A stretch of DNA of 64,000 nucleotides from Mycoplasma buteonis (GTDB lineage Bacteria > Bacillota_I > Bacilli_A > Mycoplasmatales > Metamycoplasmataceae): positions 1 through 64,000 of the forward strand of contig NZ_JPOK01000007.1 of NCBI RefSeq assembly GCF_000733865.1, read 5' to 3'. Positions 51,473-63,295 of the stretch are shown here, piece after piece. Position 1 is the first letter of the stretch. The number at the start of each line of letters is the position of its first letter. Under the pieces are notes generated by a model, which saw nothing but the letters and a program-made list of their open reading frames with translations, had not been told where the DNA came from and did no database searches. The position numbers were made by a program, and so were the translations under genes.

Positions 51473-52729
51473 TTATTTGGCTTGATAAATAATTTTCTTG
51501 CTTCCTGTTTTTGGATTAGTAGCAACAATTGTTTGAAAATTATTTTTAGCTAGATATTCCTTTCATAATTTAGCAATAACTTTTGGTGGTTCATATGTTG
51601 GAGCATTAACATCAAGTAATGCACTTTTAACACGGTGTGTATCAGAAATATAGTAAAAATCTGGTTCTTTTTCAAAATCAATACCTAAAGCATAATCATT
51701 TCTAGGTGCAAAAGCATCACCTACAATATTATTTAAGCTAGCAGGAACACTTCCACGAATTGTCTTTAATCTTGTTCCTGTATTAACATCAGGCATACTT
51801 GAAATCAATCCTCAAGTATATGGGTGTTGTGGGAACTCAAGAATTTCTCTTGCAGTTCCTTCTTCAATAATTTGACCTGCATACATAATTGAAATGTAAT
51901 CACTAATTGAAGCAACAACTCCTAAATCGTGAGTAATAAAGACAATTGATAATTTTAATTTTTCTTGTAAATCTTTAATAACGTCTAATACTAACGCTTG
52001 CACTGTTGGATCAAGTGCTGTTGTCGGCTCGTCCATAACTAAAATTTTAGGTTCAAGAGCCACAATAGCAGCAATAACAACACGTTGAATCATTCCACCT
52101 GACATTTCGTGTGGATATAACTTCATAACAGCTTCTGGATCAGCAATTTTAGTTAACTTTAAAAACTCAATAGCTCTAGCGTATGCTTCTTTACGATTTT
52201 TAACAACTTTGTTAATTAGCATACCTTCCATGATTTGTTCTCCGACTTTCATGGTTGGATTTAAAGTTGACATTGGGTTTTGGAAAACTGCTGAAACTAC
52301 TTTTCCTCTGTATTTTGAACGTTCTCAATCCTTTAAAGTAAATTCTTCTACGTTGTTATTATAAAGTTTAATTTCACCAGCATCTATCACAGAGTTATCA
52401 CCAGTTAAACCATATAAAAGTGAAGTAATAACACTTTTACCACTTCCTGATTCACCGATGATAGCGTGAACTTTACCTTCATAAATTTGAATACTTGGTC
52501 CACGAAGAACTTTATTTTTTTCTCCAGGACGAGCTGGGTTAGTAAATGATAAATAAATATCTTTAATCTCAGCAGCTATTTTTAATTTTGTTCCATCAGC
52601 AAATTCTTTATATTGCACATCTTTTGTAAACTCTTCTCAGTTGAAAACTTTTTCTCTTTTGCTTGAAAAATTCAGAGAATTTAGAAAACCTTTTAAGGCA
52701 GATACATGTTTTTTCTTGTTTTGTGACAT
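51473..52729 (-). CDS. oppD: Oligopeptide ABC transporter ATPase OppD
   Basis: 418 aa, with a ~50-residue N-terminal extension. Walker A is IIGESGSGKSVITS, the Q-loop VFQNPMSTLNPT, the signature MSGGMIQRVVIA, Walker B ILVMDEPTTALDPTVQ and the switch FITHDLGVV. The C-terminal extension of the family, QHPYTWGLISSMPD, is followed by ~70 residues. Its partner OppF follows at once. An AGGAGTTAT site precedes the ATG. Confidence 0.96.
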
Positions 52730-52737
52730 TATAACTC

Positions 52738-53766
52738 CTATCTTTGTCTTCTAAGTGCATCTTGCACGCTAGCTCCAATAAGTTGCACGCTAGCTGTAAT
52801 TGCAACTAAGAATGTTGAAGGAACAAAAACGTATCTTAAGAATGTTGGGAATATTTTTTGTCCTTCTGAAATTAAGTTTCCAAGAGTTGGCACATCATCA
52901 ATAGCTAAACCAATGAAGGCTAAAGAAGTTTCTGATAAGATAACACCAGGAATAGTGAAAACTAACTGAGTAATTAAAATAGGTAAAATAACTGGTACAT
53001 AATTTTTTAATATTTTGTACATTGGAGTACCTAGCACTTTTGAAGCCGCAACTCATTCTAAATGTTTGGCACGTTTAACTTGAGCACGAATTTGGTTTGC
53101 CATTCCGATTCATCCTGTTAATGAAAGAGAAAAGACAACAACTCAAAAGCTAGGGCTTAAAATAATAGTAAGAAGAATTAAAATAATAATACTTGGAACA
53201 ACAGAAATAATTTTAATTATAAAAGTCATGATTTTATCAAATAACTCAAATTGTCCCATCATAATACCGATACTTAATCCAATTACAACTTCAATAGCAG
53301 TAACAACTAGCGAAAGAGCTAGTGAATAACGCATACCTCATCATAAACGAGCTCAAAAATCTCTACCTACACTATCTGTCCCTAAAATATGGTAAATTTG
53401 ACGTGAATCTGTTTCACCAATAGTTAAATTTTTATCAAGAACATATGAAGAGTTAGGATCTTGAGTGGTAAACGGAATAATTAATGCAGCAATAATAATT
53501 GAAACTAAAAGTAAAAATCCAAATACTCCTGCGAAATTTTGAGAAAAACGGTAAACAAATTCTTTGAATAAATTAGTTTCTTTACCTAAATGACTACCTT
53601 CGTGGTATTCAAAAGTTTCACCAATAATTTTTCAAGCCTGATGGTTAAATGGTTGAGCAAGTGCACTAGGTCCATCTGCTGGCATTTTAGCTTCAGTTTG
53701 CTCTTTTTGACGTATTTTATCAGCTTTAACTTTTAATCAATTTGTAAGCTTATTATTTTTAGCCAT
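52738..53766 (-). CDS. oppC: Oligopeptide ABC transporter permease OppC
   Basis: 342 aa. A ~85-residue cytoplasmic N-terminus precedes the first TM (FAGVFGFLLLVSIIIAALI). The family signatures HILGTDSVGRDFWARL and the cytoplasmic ATPase-docking loop EWVAASKVLGTPMYKILKNY are present, followed by TIPGVILSETSLAFIGLAI. There are six TM helices. The ATG overlaps the oppB stop (TAATG). It forms the channel with OppB. Confidence 0.95.
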
Positions 53767-54806
53767 TATTTACCTCTCCTTCTAACTCTAGGATCAATTG
53801 CTTCATATAGAATATCCCTTGTTGCATAAGAAAGAATTGTAAGTAAAGCAAAAATGATAATTAAGAATAAAATAACGTTGTAATCCTTAGTTTGGATCGC
53901 TTGTAATAAGGTTGCTCCAGAACCAGGAATGAAGAAGATTTGTTCAATGAAAATACTTCCAATAAATGAACCGAAAATTACAGCCGGGAAGAAAGTAGCA
54001 ATTGGGAAAAGTGCTGGTTTCAGAGCATGTTTTCACACAAAACGACTTTTTGTCAACCCTTTTAAATAAGCAAATTTAGCATGTACTGAATTTAACTCAC
54101 GGTTTAATTCAGTACGGATATATTTAATGTACACGATAATACTTCCAAGTGATAAAGCAATTCCAGGAAGAATATAAGTACTAAAATCATTTGCATCAAA
54201 AACATATGGTAAGCCAATTACACGTCCAATAAAAATTAAAAGCAGTGCAAAAATAATTGATGGAACTGATGAAAAAATACTTACAAGTACAGTTGCTACG
54301 TTATCCACAATACCACCTGGATTTTTACCAACTCAAATTCCAAGCGAAATACCAATTGTCACAGTTAAGAAAACTGAAAAGATACCAACAAGGAATGATT
54401 TATAAAATCTCGTTCAGATGAAATCATTAATTTCTTGTCCTGGGAATAATGATAATGAAATACCAAAATTACCATGGAATAATTGATAAATATAATTTAA
54501 ATAACGCTGCATTAACGGTAAGTTTAAACCGTATTTTTGTTCGATTGCTTGACGAATTGCAGCATCTTTTGCTGACGCTACTAAAGAGTTAGAACCAGGA
54601 ACAGCATTAATTAAGAAAAAGGTAATAGAGATAACAATTAAACCAATAATAAGAAACTCTGCAATTATTTTAATCATTTTTCAAAGTCCACGTAAAATTG
54701 GTGAATCAATTGCTGTTAACTTTTTAAATAAAGTAAGTTCTTGATTACGAGTAGCTTTAAAAATTACTTTGTTATCGCTATGAATCATTTTATTTTTTTT
54801 ACTCAT
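53766..54806 (-). CDS. oppB: Oligopeptide ABC transporter permease OppB
   Basis: 346 aa. It has a cytoplasmic N-terminus of ~45 residues and a first TM (IIAEFLIIGLIVISITFFLI) followed by INAVPGS, AIEQKYGLNLPLMQRYLNYI, HGNFGIS, the docking loop KFAYLKGLTKSRFVWKHALK and FGSFIGSIFIEQIFFIPGSG, all typical of OppB. The ATG overlaps the oppA stop (TAATG). It is coupled to oppC in the same way, so the five opp genes are one translationally coupled unit. Confidence 0.95.
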
Positions 54807-57800
54807 TAACTGTGTCCTCCTACATTTCTTGGTAATCCTGGTCTTGGTGGTTTAGTTACATCATAAGCATATTGTAAATCGAAAGTGAAGACAGATGAAA
54901 TACCTGCAATTTTACTTACTTCTCAGTTAGTGTCAACTTCCATCAGTGGCACTACAAAGCTTGCATCACGAACAATTTTTTCATATGTTGCTATTAAACC
55001 GTAAATGTAATCTTGTGATCATCCTTGTTCAATTTCCTCATTAGTAAAGTTACCTGAAAAGAATGCGTTAAGACGATCTGAATATTGCTGTGTATTTTCT
55101 TCTAATCTTTGGTATCCTAAATCAATTGCTTTAAGTCAGAAGTTTAGTTTTTTGCCTGCCTTAGTTTCAACAATACCTTCATGTAATCTTGTACGTGCTT
55201 CAGCTGTTAATTGATCAATTTTTTCAACTCCATACTGAGTTAAAATTCAGTAAATTGCTGCATGACGTAGTTTAGTTTCTTTAATATTAGCATTTTGAGT
55301 AGCTAAATATTGCAAGATATCTTTAATAAACTTATTAGTATATGTCGCTTTATTTACAATATCTGAACTTGCAATTTCATTTGCAAAAGTATCAGTATAT
55401 GTTTCGGCAAATTTAATAATTTCTGGTTTTGATTGTTTTTTATAAACTTGATCAAATTGTGACTTAATGTCGTTATTACTATTAATTTTTTCTTGAATTA
55501 CATTAATTTCTGTTGCTAAAGCTCTTTCTAGTGAACCTTCGAATAATTTATCCACTACTAATTTTGTGAAGTAATCACCGTAAGTATAATCACCTGTCGG
55601 ATTATCTTTGAATCCAAATTCATTTCCTTCTAATGAGTTAATTCCATCACGTTTAAAGAAAGCTGAAATATAATCCTGTGGTGAGTTACCACCAATTTTA
55701 TCGTAGTTTTGGTAAACAAAATCAAATTGTCCTGTTTCGTAGTAACTTCCAAAAACGTTTTCAGGTAAGCTCTTGATTTCTACACGAATAAATCCGTTAC
55801 TCATAGCTTCAATTTTTTCTTTTAAGAATTGTCCAGCTTTCTTTTGTTCATCAGAAGAATTATTTAAGTATTTTAAAGTGATTCCTTCTAATCCAGGGTG
55901 AGCTTTTTTAAACTCTTCAAGGTAAAATTGTGCTGTTTTTAAATCAAAAGCGTAATCTTTTCTCACTGTATTTTCAAAGTTATAGCTTTTTGATAAGTGA
56001 ACTATGTAATCATAGTTAAGTAAATCAAAAGTTTTACCATTTTTAGCATCAATTTGCTTTTGATTAAAGAACATTTCTAAGTTTCTTCCATCAAAAGTTT
56101 TATATTGACCGTATGCTGTTCAGTTATTAACTGGGAATGAGAATTCTCATCCAACATATCTAAGCATTTCTTCACGGTCGAGAGCATAATAAATTGCATT
56201 ACGGATATTTTGATCTTGAATATAGCTGTTAGCATTTGTTTCAGGGTCTAAGTTAAACCCAAGAGCAATAGTTCCATATCCATTATTTTTCTTTAAATAT
56301 TCTTTAGTTGCTGGATTAGTTCAAAAGTTATTGATCTCTGTTCCAGGAATAATAGTTTGTGAAATATATCCATCTTTAAAGAAGATTGCATTAATATTTT
56401 TTTCAGTTGAAAATAAAATCTTAATTTTTCTTGGGATAACATTTTCTACATCAAAATAATCTTTATTTTTTGTTAAAACAATATTTCCTTGAGGACCAAG
56501 AACAACATCACTTGGTTTCATAACAAATGGGCCACTAGTTAAAAATTTCTCAGCAGTAGTTCCATAATCAGAAATTCCACCAGTTTCAGTTTCGATGTAC
56601 TTACGGTTAACTGGATATAACTGCATTAAAATGTGCCCTAGCAAGAAGTTTAAATCAGGTGTTTTATTTTCGTCAAAAACAACTGTAAATGAATTTTCAT
56701 CAAATGCTAATGTTTTAATTTTTGGTTTTAATTCACGATTTACTGTATCTAAATCAAAAGCTTGGTAAGGGTTTAAATACACATTTTTGACTAATTTAAC
56801 AGTAACAATTTTATTTGCATCACTTGAATCACGCATTCTAAAATCTTGCGTCTCAGCTGTTAAGCTTAGCTGTGGATTTAAATCTAAGTTTTTAATAATA
56901 TCTTCATTAGTATAATCAAGGAAAATTTGTCCAGTGTAAAAAGAGAATTTTAAAGCTGCATCTTTAATAGCTTGAACTTCTTTTTCGTCTCCTGGTACTT
57001 GTGATTGTCAAACTTGATAATTAGGATCTTGAACATATCTATATTTTGATAATTCACTTTTAATGTAAGGACGTCTACCTCATGGATTTTTATAAAATTG
57101 TCCATGTTTTTTATTGTAATCTACTTGAGCGTTAGTAAATTCTTCTGCTCCTTGAATTGACATCTTTTTGATTTGGTCGAATTTTTCTGAACCATTATTG
57201 TAATCTAAAATGTATTCAAGATAATCACGCATATCTTGAGCAGTTACAATATCACCATTTGATCATACGTTTTTACCATGATTAGTAATACCTGTTACAG
57301 CCATGTAATTATTTGAGTTTTTAGGGTTCGGAAACGCATAAGTTGTTGCACCTTCTTTATAACCTTCACCTTCAGTTGCTCTTCCAAGACCACCAAAAAT
57401 TTGGAAATCGTGTAGTCCATAAACTGAACCTGGAACTTTACCATAACCGTTATCATCAGCTAATGCTGATGAACCGTTTGGAGCAGATGGATTTTTCTTA
57501 GTTTTATTGAAAAAGTTATCAAAATTTGATGATCCTTGCCCAAGTCCTGTATCCATCACTGACATATTAAATTTAGAAGTATTTAAAACTGATTTTAGAG
57601 CATCTGTAGGTCCATTTTTTAAAAAGGAATCAACTAAAGAAGGAGCTATTTTATTAACTGACTGTTTTAAAACGTAGTTTAAATTATTAAGTGGTTCAGT
57701 AGCTAAACCTAAATCATAGTCAGCTGCATCTAATTTATTAACATTGCTTGGTTGTGTTTCTTGCTCTTTTGTTGTAACACAAGCAGCAGAAACAGCAGCA

Positions 57801-57856
57801 AGTGATGTAGCTGTAGCACTTAATAATAAACTAAAAAGTAATTTGCTTTTTTTCAT
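54806..57856 (-). CDS. oppA: Oligopeptide-binding lipoprotein OppA
   Basis: 1016 aa, about twice E. coli OppA, as seen in other mycoplasmas. The signal peptide ends LAAVSAAC, with Cys26 as lipidation site. SBP family-5 features are NVWSNGDIVTAQDMRDYLEY, TSGPFVMKPSDVV, NIRNAIYYALDREEMLRYVG and VYQNYDKIGGNSPQDYIS. I saw no convincing Walker A motif, although OppA of M. hominis is known to carry an ATPase domain. GAAAGGAG precedes the ATG. The PDxFFG gene ends only 11 bp upstream, so the two belong to one transcript. It collects peptides outside for OppBCDF. Confidence 0.92.
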
Positions 57857-57867
57857 AACTCTCCTTT

Positions 57868-60800
57868 CTATCCTAAGATGTTGAACTGATAATCAATTGT
57901 GAATAATGTTTTACCAGTGCTATTCCCATTTTCATCAAGCTCTTGTTCTAATTTAATTGGTGCTTGTGAAACTAGTTTTCCGTTTTCCGCAAGCACAGGA
58001 ACATTTCCTAGTGTCATGTCAGTTACTGTATTTTTATCAGCATCCGCAAATTCTACATAGTATGAAGATTTTGGAGCTAATAAACTACCACGGTATTTTC
58101 CCATATAATCAAAATCAGAAATTCATGTTGAATATCCATAGTCTGCTAAAGTGCGTTTTGAACTAGCATCACCTTGTTTTGTTAAATAGAAAATATTATT
58201 TGTGTTACTTATGTTAATTGATAAGTAAGCAACATCTTTTGGATTATCTTTATTTGTAAATTTTAAGTATTTAATTCTATTTGCATGTTTAGTTTCAATA
58301 TATCCATAAAGAGCTAAAGCATCAAAGTTTTTGTTTCTGAAAATTCCTGTAACGTTTCTATTTCCAACTCCAAAGTTTAAAAGCTGAGAAACAAAGAATG
58401 CTTCAGGAACATTATCAACTAAAGTTTCTCCATCAAAAGCTGTTAAACGACGATCGTTTTCAGGAATTTGAACTGGATTTCCATAATCATCATAAAGTTG
58501 CATGTCAATCATAGCTTTTTCTCAACGATCTTTAAAGTATCCGTTTGAATTTGCGATAAATTTACCAAAGTATGATGAATCTCTTTGTTCAGTTTGATCA
58601 TTAGATAAGATTTTTGAATCAAAAATAACAAAATTTGAATGATTATCAATAACTCTTTGAATGTCGTCTGATAAGTCTGATAAGAATTTTAATAACTCTG
58701 CTTTTGCTGTTTGTAAGTTTGAAATTAAAGCAGCAGAAAGTTCATGATCTGGTTCGTTTTTAGCATCCTCAATTGCTTGATTAATTGCTGCTAACTGAGG
58801 TTGTAATTTAGCTTGAGTTTTAAATGATTCACTACGCATTTTTTCAATTTCAGTTTGAGTTTTATTGAATAATTTTCATTGACTAATTGCAATTTGAGCT
58901 AAATTAATTTGGTTATGATTTAGCTTTGTATCATTAATTTTATCTAACTGAGTAGCATCAACAATGTAATCCAGTCCTGTTGTAGCTTCATTAACATTAT
59001 TTAAATAACTTGGTAAGTTACCAAAATTTTTCACACTTGGAACATAAGTTGTTTGAACATAATCACGAGTTAATGTTTCTGGTAATGAATAAATATAATC
59101 AGTAAATTTATCGTTAATTAGAGGTTCAATTCTACTTAAGTTGTAACTTAAGAAATCACTTGAAGGCATACCTGTTGATGGATTACCAAAAGTAATGTTG
59201 CCATAAAAAGGACGCACGTTAACACCACGATTTCTAAGTTCCATAGTATTACCAATTAATTTGAAAAGATCAAAACTATTAATATTATTTAAATCCACTT
59301 GTTCAGTGATTCCTGCATCAATTGCAGTTTGTTTTATTAATTCTTGAAGTTTATCAGCTGTTAAACTAATTCTTTTATCTTTTTCAGGAATAAAAGAAGC
59401 ATCTTCATAATAGTTGTTTGCTAATTCAGGACTAAAAATCTTAAATCCAAATTCTTTAGATAAAATAGCTTGATTTTGCACTAAATCTGTGGTTGGATTA
59501 AAGTCTTTAACACCCAGTAAGAATGATGAAAATCTCATTCTTCTTATAATATCATTAGCAATTTCTTGATTATTAGTTAATTTATTAGCGTTAGACTTAT
59601 CATCTTTAATTGCTGCTTGGACAAACTTATCAAAATCAAAGTAATTTTGTAAGTAATCAATATTAGCATTTCATTTAACTTGTTGATTATCATTATCAAG
59701 CTCTTTTTTAGTAAATTGACTGTAATCAATTGTGAAAAAGTCTAGCATCTCTTCGAAATTTTTAAATACTAAAGCTTTTTCTTTATTTCCATTATTTTTA
59801 ATTTCTTGAAGGAATTTAGAAGCTGCTATTAATGGTGAAGTATCTGACATATTCACAGCACTAGGACGCACTACAACTTTTGAATCAGCAGCAGTTGGTT
59901 CACCGACAAATTCACCATGCGAATTTAAGTAACCGAAACTACGTAGTTGTTCACGGTTATGAGTAAATACTCATGAATCAAAACCTGTAAAGAACGCTCC
60001 GTATGGAACTGTTCATCTATATCTTTCAGCTGTTTCTTTAATTGAAGGAATATCACGGTACATATCCATTAATGATTTAGCATCAGTTGCAAATGGAAAA
60101 CTATAACGCTTGTGACTACCATCTTTCTTACTAATTGAAACTACTGGGTTAATTCCAGCAAGTGCTCCATCGAAAGAATTACTTTTAATTTTAGCTGCAT
60201 TAATTGAATCAATTTTATCAGGTAAACCATCATAGTTAGCTTTTGAGAAAAATTCTAAACGTGTAATGTATTGGTTTAAAGCGTTATTATCTTCACTTAA
60301 AGCTAAGTATGAATATGCTTTACGAGTTTTGTCGTTAATTGTAAATCCATATAAGTTATTCATTACATCAGTTTCAACATCATTTTTTCTGTTTTTAACT
60401 TCATCTCTTCACTCATTAAAGGTGTCACCTGCAGTAACTGAAGTTCAAGCAATTTTTGGATTACCACCAAGTACGGTTGCTGGTCCATCCCAACCGCTAT
60501 CATAACCATGATCACGAACAAGGTTCATAATACTGTCGTTAATTACTGCGATTTTCTTATTAACATACTCATATGAGTTATGATCTAATAATTTGTAAAG
60601 TGGCACATCAATAACAGGTGTACCGTCAGCATTAAAGACATTAACTTTAGTAAACATTGTTCTACCATTAACAGTAGTACTTTCCACAATTTTTAAAGTC
60701 ACATGTCCAGCATCATCAACTGTGTAAGGAATGTGTTGATTTACACCATCAACAACAATGTTCATAATTCTTTCTTCTGAAATTGGCTCGAATTTAGTTT

Positions 60801-63222
60801 TTTGTCTACTATCAAATGATAAAATAGTTCCATCAATAAATGGGTTTAATGTTCCTGAGTTACGGTCAAAAGAGTTTGCGATAAATAAATCACCAAGACG
60901 TACATCTCTTAATTTCGCCACTTCTTTCATTGATTCATAACTTTGTAAAAATCTACGAGCTTTATTATCAACTACATCAAAAACATTGTCAGTTTTTTCA
61001 GCTGAACCTCATACATCAGCTTCAGTTTCTTTATATCAATCATTTGAGCTAACTTTCTTAAATTTAAAGTTAATGAATTCACCATTAGGTTGCTCATTCC
61101 CTAACGCATCGACACGAACAATATCTAAGTTTGTACGTGCTTTAAGATAGTTCATTAATCCTTCAATTCCGTAGTAAGATTGAATATTTACACCACCACG
61201 TGTACTTAATCCACCTACAACAACTGAATTATTTTGATTATTTAAAGCTTGTGTACCTTCAAGTGTATAGTGGTGTCCATATTCATGGGCTCCAACGTAT
61301 TTTAAAAAGTCCGTTGAAATTCCTTCATACTCATCAATAAAAGCATTAAGCACTAACGGAAGACCAATACGATCACCATCATTAAGTCCTTTGTATGGAC
61401 CATCAACTACTTTATATTCATAGAAACCTTGATCATTAAGAACTTGTTCAACGTGTGGTCCATTATATTCTTTAACTAAGTGTGGATACTTAGTTAAAAT
61501 AATGTCTAATAAACCTGAGTAAACTTCATTGTAAAGTTGATAGTTACGTGCTGCTAAACCACGAATTTGATTTCCGTTAGCATCTTTTAATGTAATATTT
61601 TCAGGTCCAGCTGATAGTACTGTTGGTCTAATTGCACCTTTGTAACCTAAAGCTTGTTTGAATTGGAAAAATTCCATTTTTGCTTCTAATTCATTTAAGT
61701 CTCCAGAGTTAAATGCAATAACTTTTTGTTTTGGACTTTCACCAGCTGTTTTTGAATTTTGCTTATCTAAGTAAGCGTATAAAATGTAGTTTCCATCAGA
61801 AAGTTTTTCTTTTTTGAAGTGATTTACTTTATACGCAATTGACTTATCTAAATCTTTGATTTTTAATGAATCTTGTGCTTTTGCTAAAGAATCATAAAAG
61901 AATCTTTTACCATTTTTTTCATAAACATAGATGTTAGCACCTATAAAGTTATTAAAATCATAAAAATCTAAAAAGTTTTCAATTTGTGATTCGACAGTAT
62001 TTTTGTATGTTTGCAACGAAACTAAATCAAAGTAGGTATCAGGAACTTCTTTGTAATAGTGATCAAAACCTGCAGTATTTTCACCTTTATCAAATGAAAC
62101 TTTCATAGTAATAGGTGTTTTTCTACCTGAAGGATCAAAAGTTGCTTCTTTTGTTACGTCTGCAACTTGATAAAGTTCAAATTGATCAAAAGTTACATTT
62201 TGATATAACTCTGGGTTTGCACTAGCTATCTGGTTAAATTGCTCTGCTGTTGTATCTTTTGGTAAAACTAATAATAATCCTTGCGAAATGGAATTTTCAC
62301 TACTTAAAGCAACTTTACGTAAATTTTCTTCTGAATCATTACGGTAAACTAAAAATTCTTTGTCAAGTAAACGACCAGGCATTAATAGTCCATTAAAGAA
62401 TTCGATATTTGGACGACGATCTCTAGCTGCATTGCTATTGCTATCTAAATATGACTGAGTAAATGAGTTTTCACGGTTATTTAAAATGGCACTAGCAAGT
62501 GGAATATTAGTTAAAAATTCTTCTAATGTCTCTAAATTAACATTTGATTGGAAAGCACTATATGTTAATGAATCAGGAGCAAGTCCTCGTCCACCAGCTA
62601 CTGAGAAAATTGGTAATGAACCAAAGAAAGCATCAGGGAAGAATTTAATTTCACTAGATTCTTTACGATCAGTAGAGTGTGAACCAAGTGTAATTGAGTT
62701 ACCATGTTGCTCAGCTCCACGCACAATTCTAAAGCTTTCTAATGTTAGAATATCAGGTCCTCAAGCAACATTATTCATGAATCATTTAGTAAAATCAATA
62801 AATTGTTTTGGACGAACAGCTAAAACATACTCATCATAAAAACTAAATGAAGCATATTTAACTTCTAAAATAAAATCTTCTTGATAAATTTCGTAGTATT
62901 TCTTAAAGAAAGTATCTAAATCCATTTTTTCTTCTGGATTGTCTACAAATCAATAAAGAGTTCCATCTTCATTAATGTCAGCTACTTTATGGTTTTTAAG
63001 TGGGTTAAGGATAGCTAAAGTAGGTGTTAAGTCACCTTTTTCATTTCTAATTAAAGAGTAGTTATTTGCTAACTCTTCTTTTGTATATGGATTTTTAGAA
63101 CCTTTAACCTCGTCAGAATTCTTTGAATAAGCATACATCGCACCATAAGTTGCACCAAAACCAATTCCGATTAAACCAAGCGAAATTAATGTTTTAGTTG
63201 ATAAACTTAGTTTTTTTGCCAT
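57868..63222 (-). CDS. Giant membrane-anchored PDxFFG protein with HEYGHH putative metallopeptidase motif
   Basis: 1784 aa. An N-terminal TM (ISLGLIGIGFGATYGAMYAY) has no lipobox, so it is anchored with the body outside. The PDAFFG motif that names this mycoplasma family lies at 196-201, followed by SLPIFSVAGGRG. AHEYGHHYTLEG at 645-656 has the zincin HExxH form, with His646, Glu647 and His650. The rest, including SGPENITLKDANGNQ-like strands, late coiled coils (~1440-1500) and a beta-rich tail, is not recognised. The frame is open across the whole length with many UGA-Trp codons. AAAGGAGAATTCT precedes the ATG. oppA follows after 11 bp, so surface proteolysis feeding peptide import is the natural reading. 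Protease activity is inferred, not shown. Confidence 0.88.
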
Positions 63223-63249
63223 AGAATTCTCCTTTCAATTAGGTATTTA

Positions 63250-63290
63250 ATAAAAAGCAACAAACCATATTAACAAATATGGTTTGCTAA
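63250..63290 (-). terminator. Terminator of the partial gene at the right edge
   Basis: CAAACCATATT (63261-63271) and AATATGGTTTG (63276-63286) form a perfect 11-bp stem. On the minus strand TTGCTTTTTATT follows. It separates the partial gene from the PDxFFG-opp unit, whose promoter must lie between 63223 and about 63260, or which depends on read-through. Confidence 0.85.
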
Positions 63291-63295
63291 TTTAT

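Noticed and set aside
54806-57856. Walker A motif in OppA as in the M. hominis ecto-ATPase
   Set aside because: Glycine-rich stretches such as GGLGRATEGEGYK lack the GKS/T ending, so a P-loop cannot be claimed.
617-63222. Apparent in-frame TGA stops splitting many genes (ptsI, nagA, PTS EIICB, ABC genes, opp genes, PDxFFG gene)
   Set aside because: The TGA codons fall at positions of conserved tryptophan and the frame continues with family motifs, so UGA codes for Trp and these are not pseudogenes or frameshifts.
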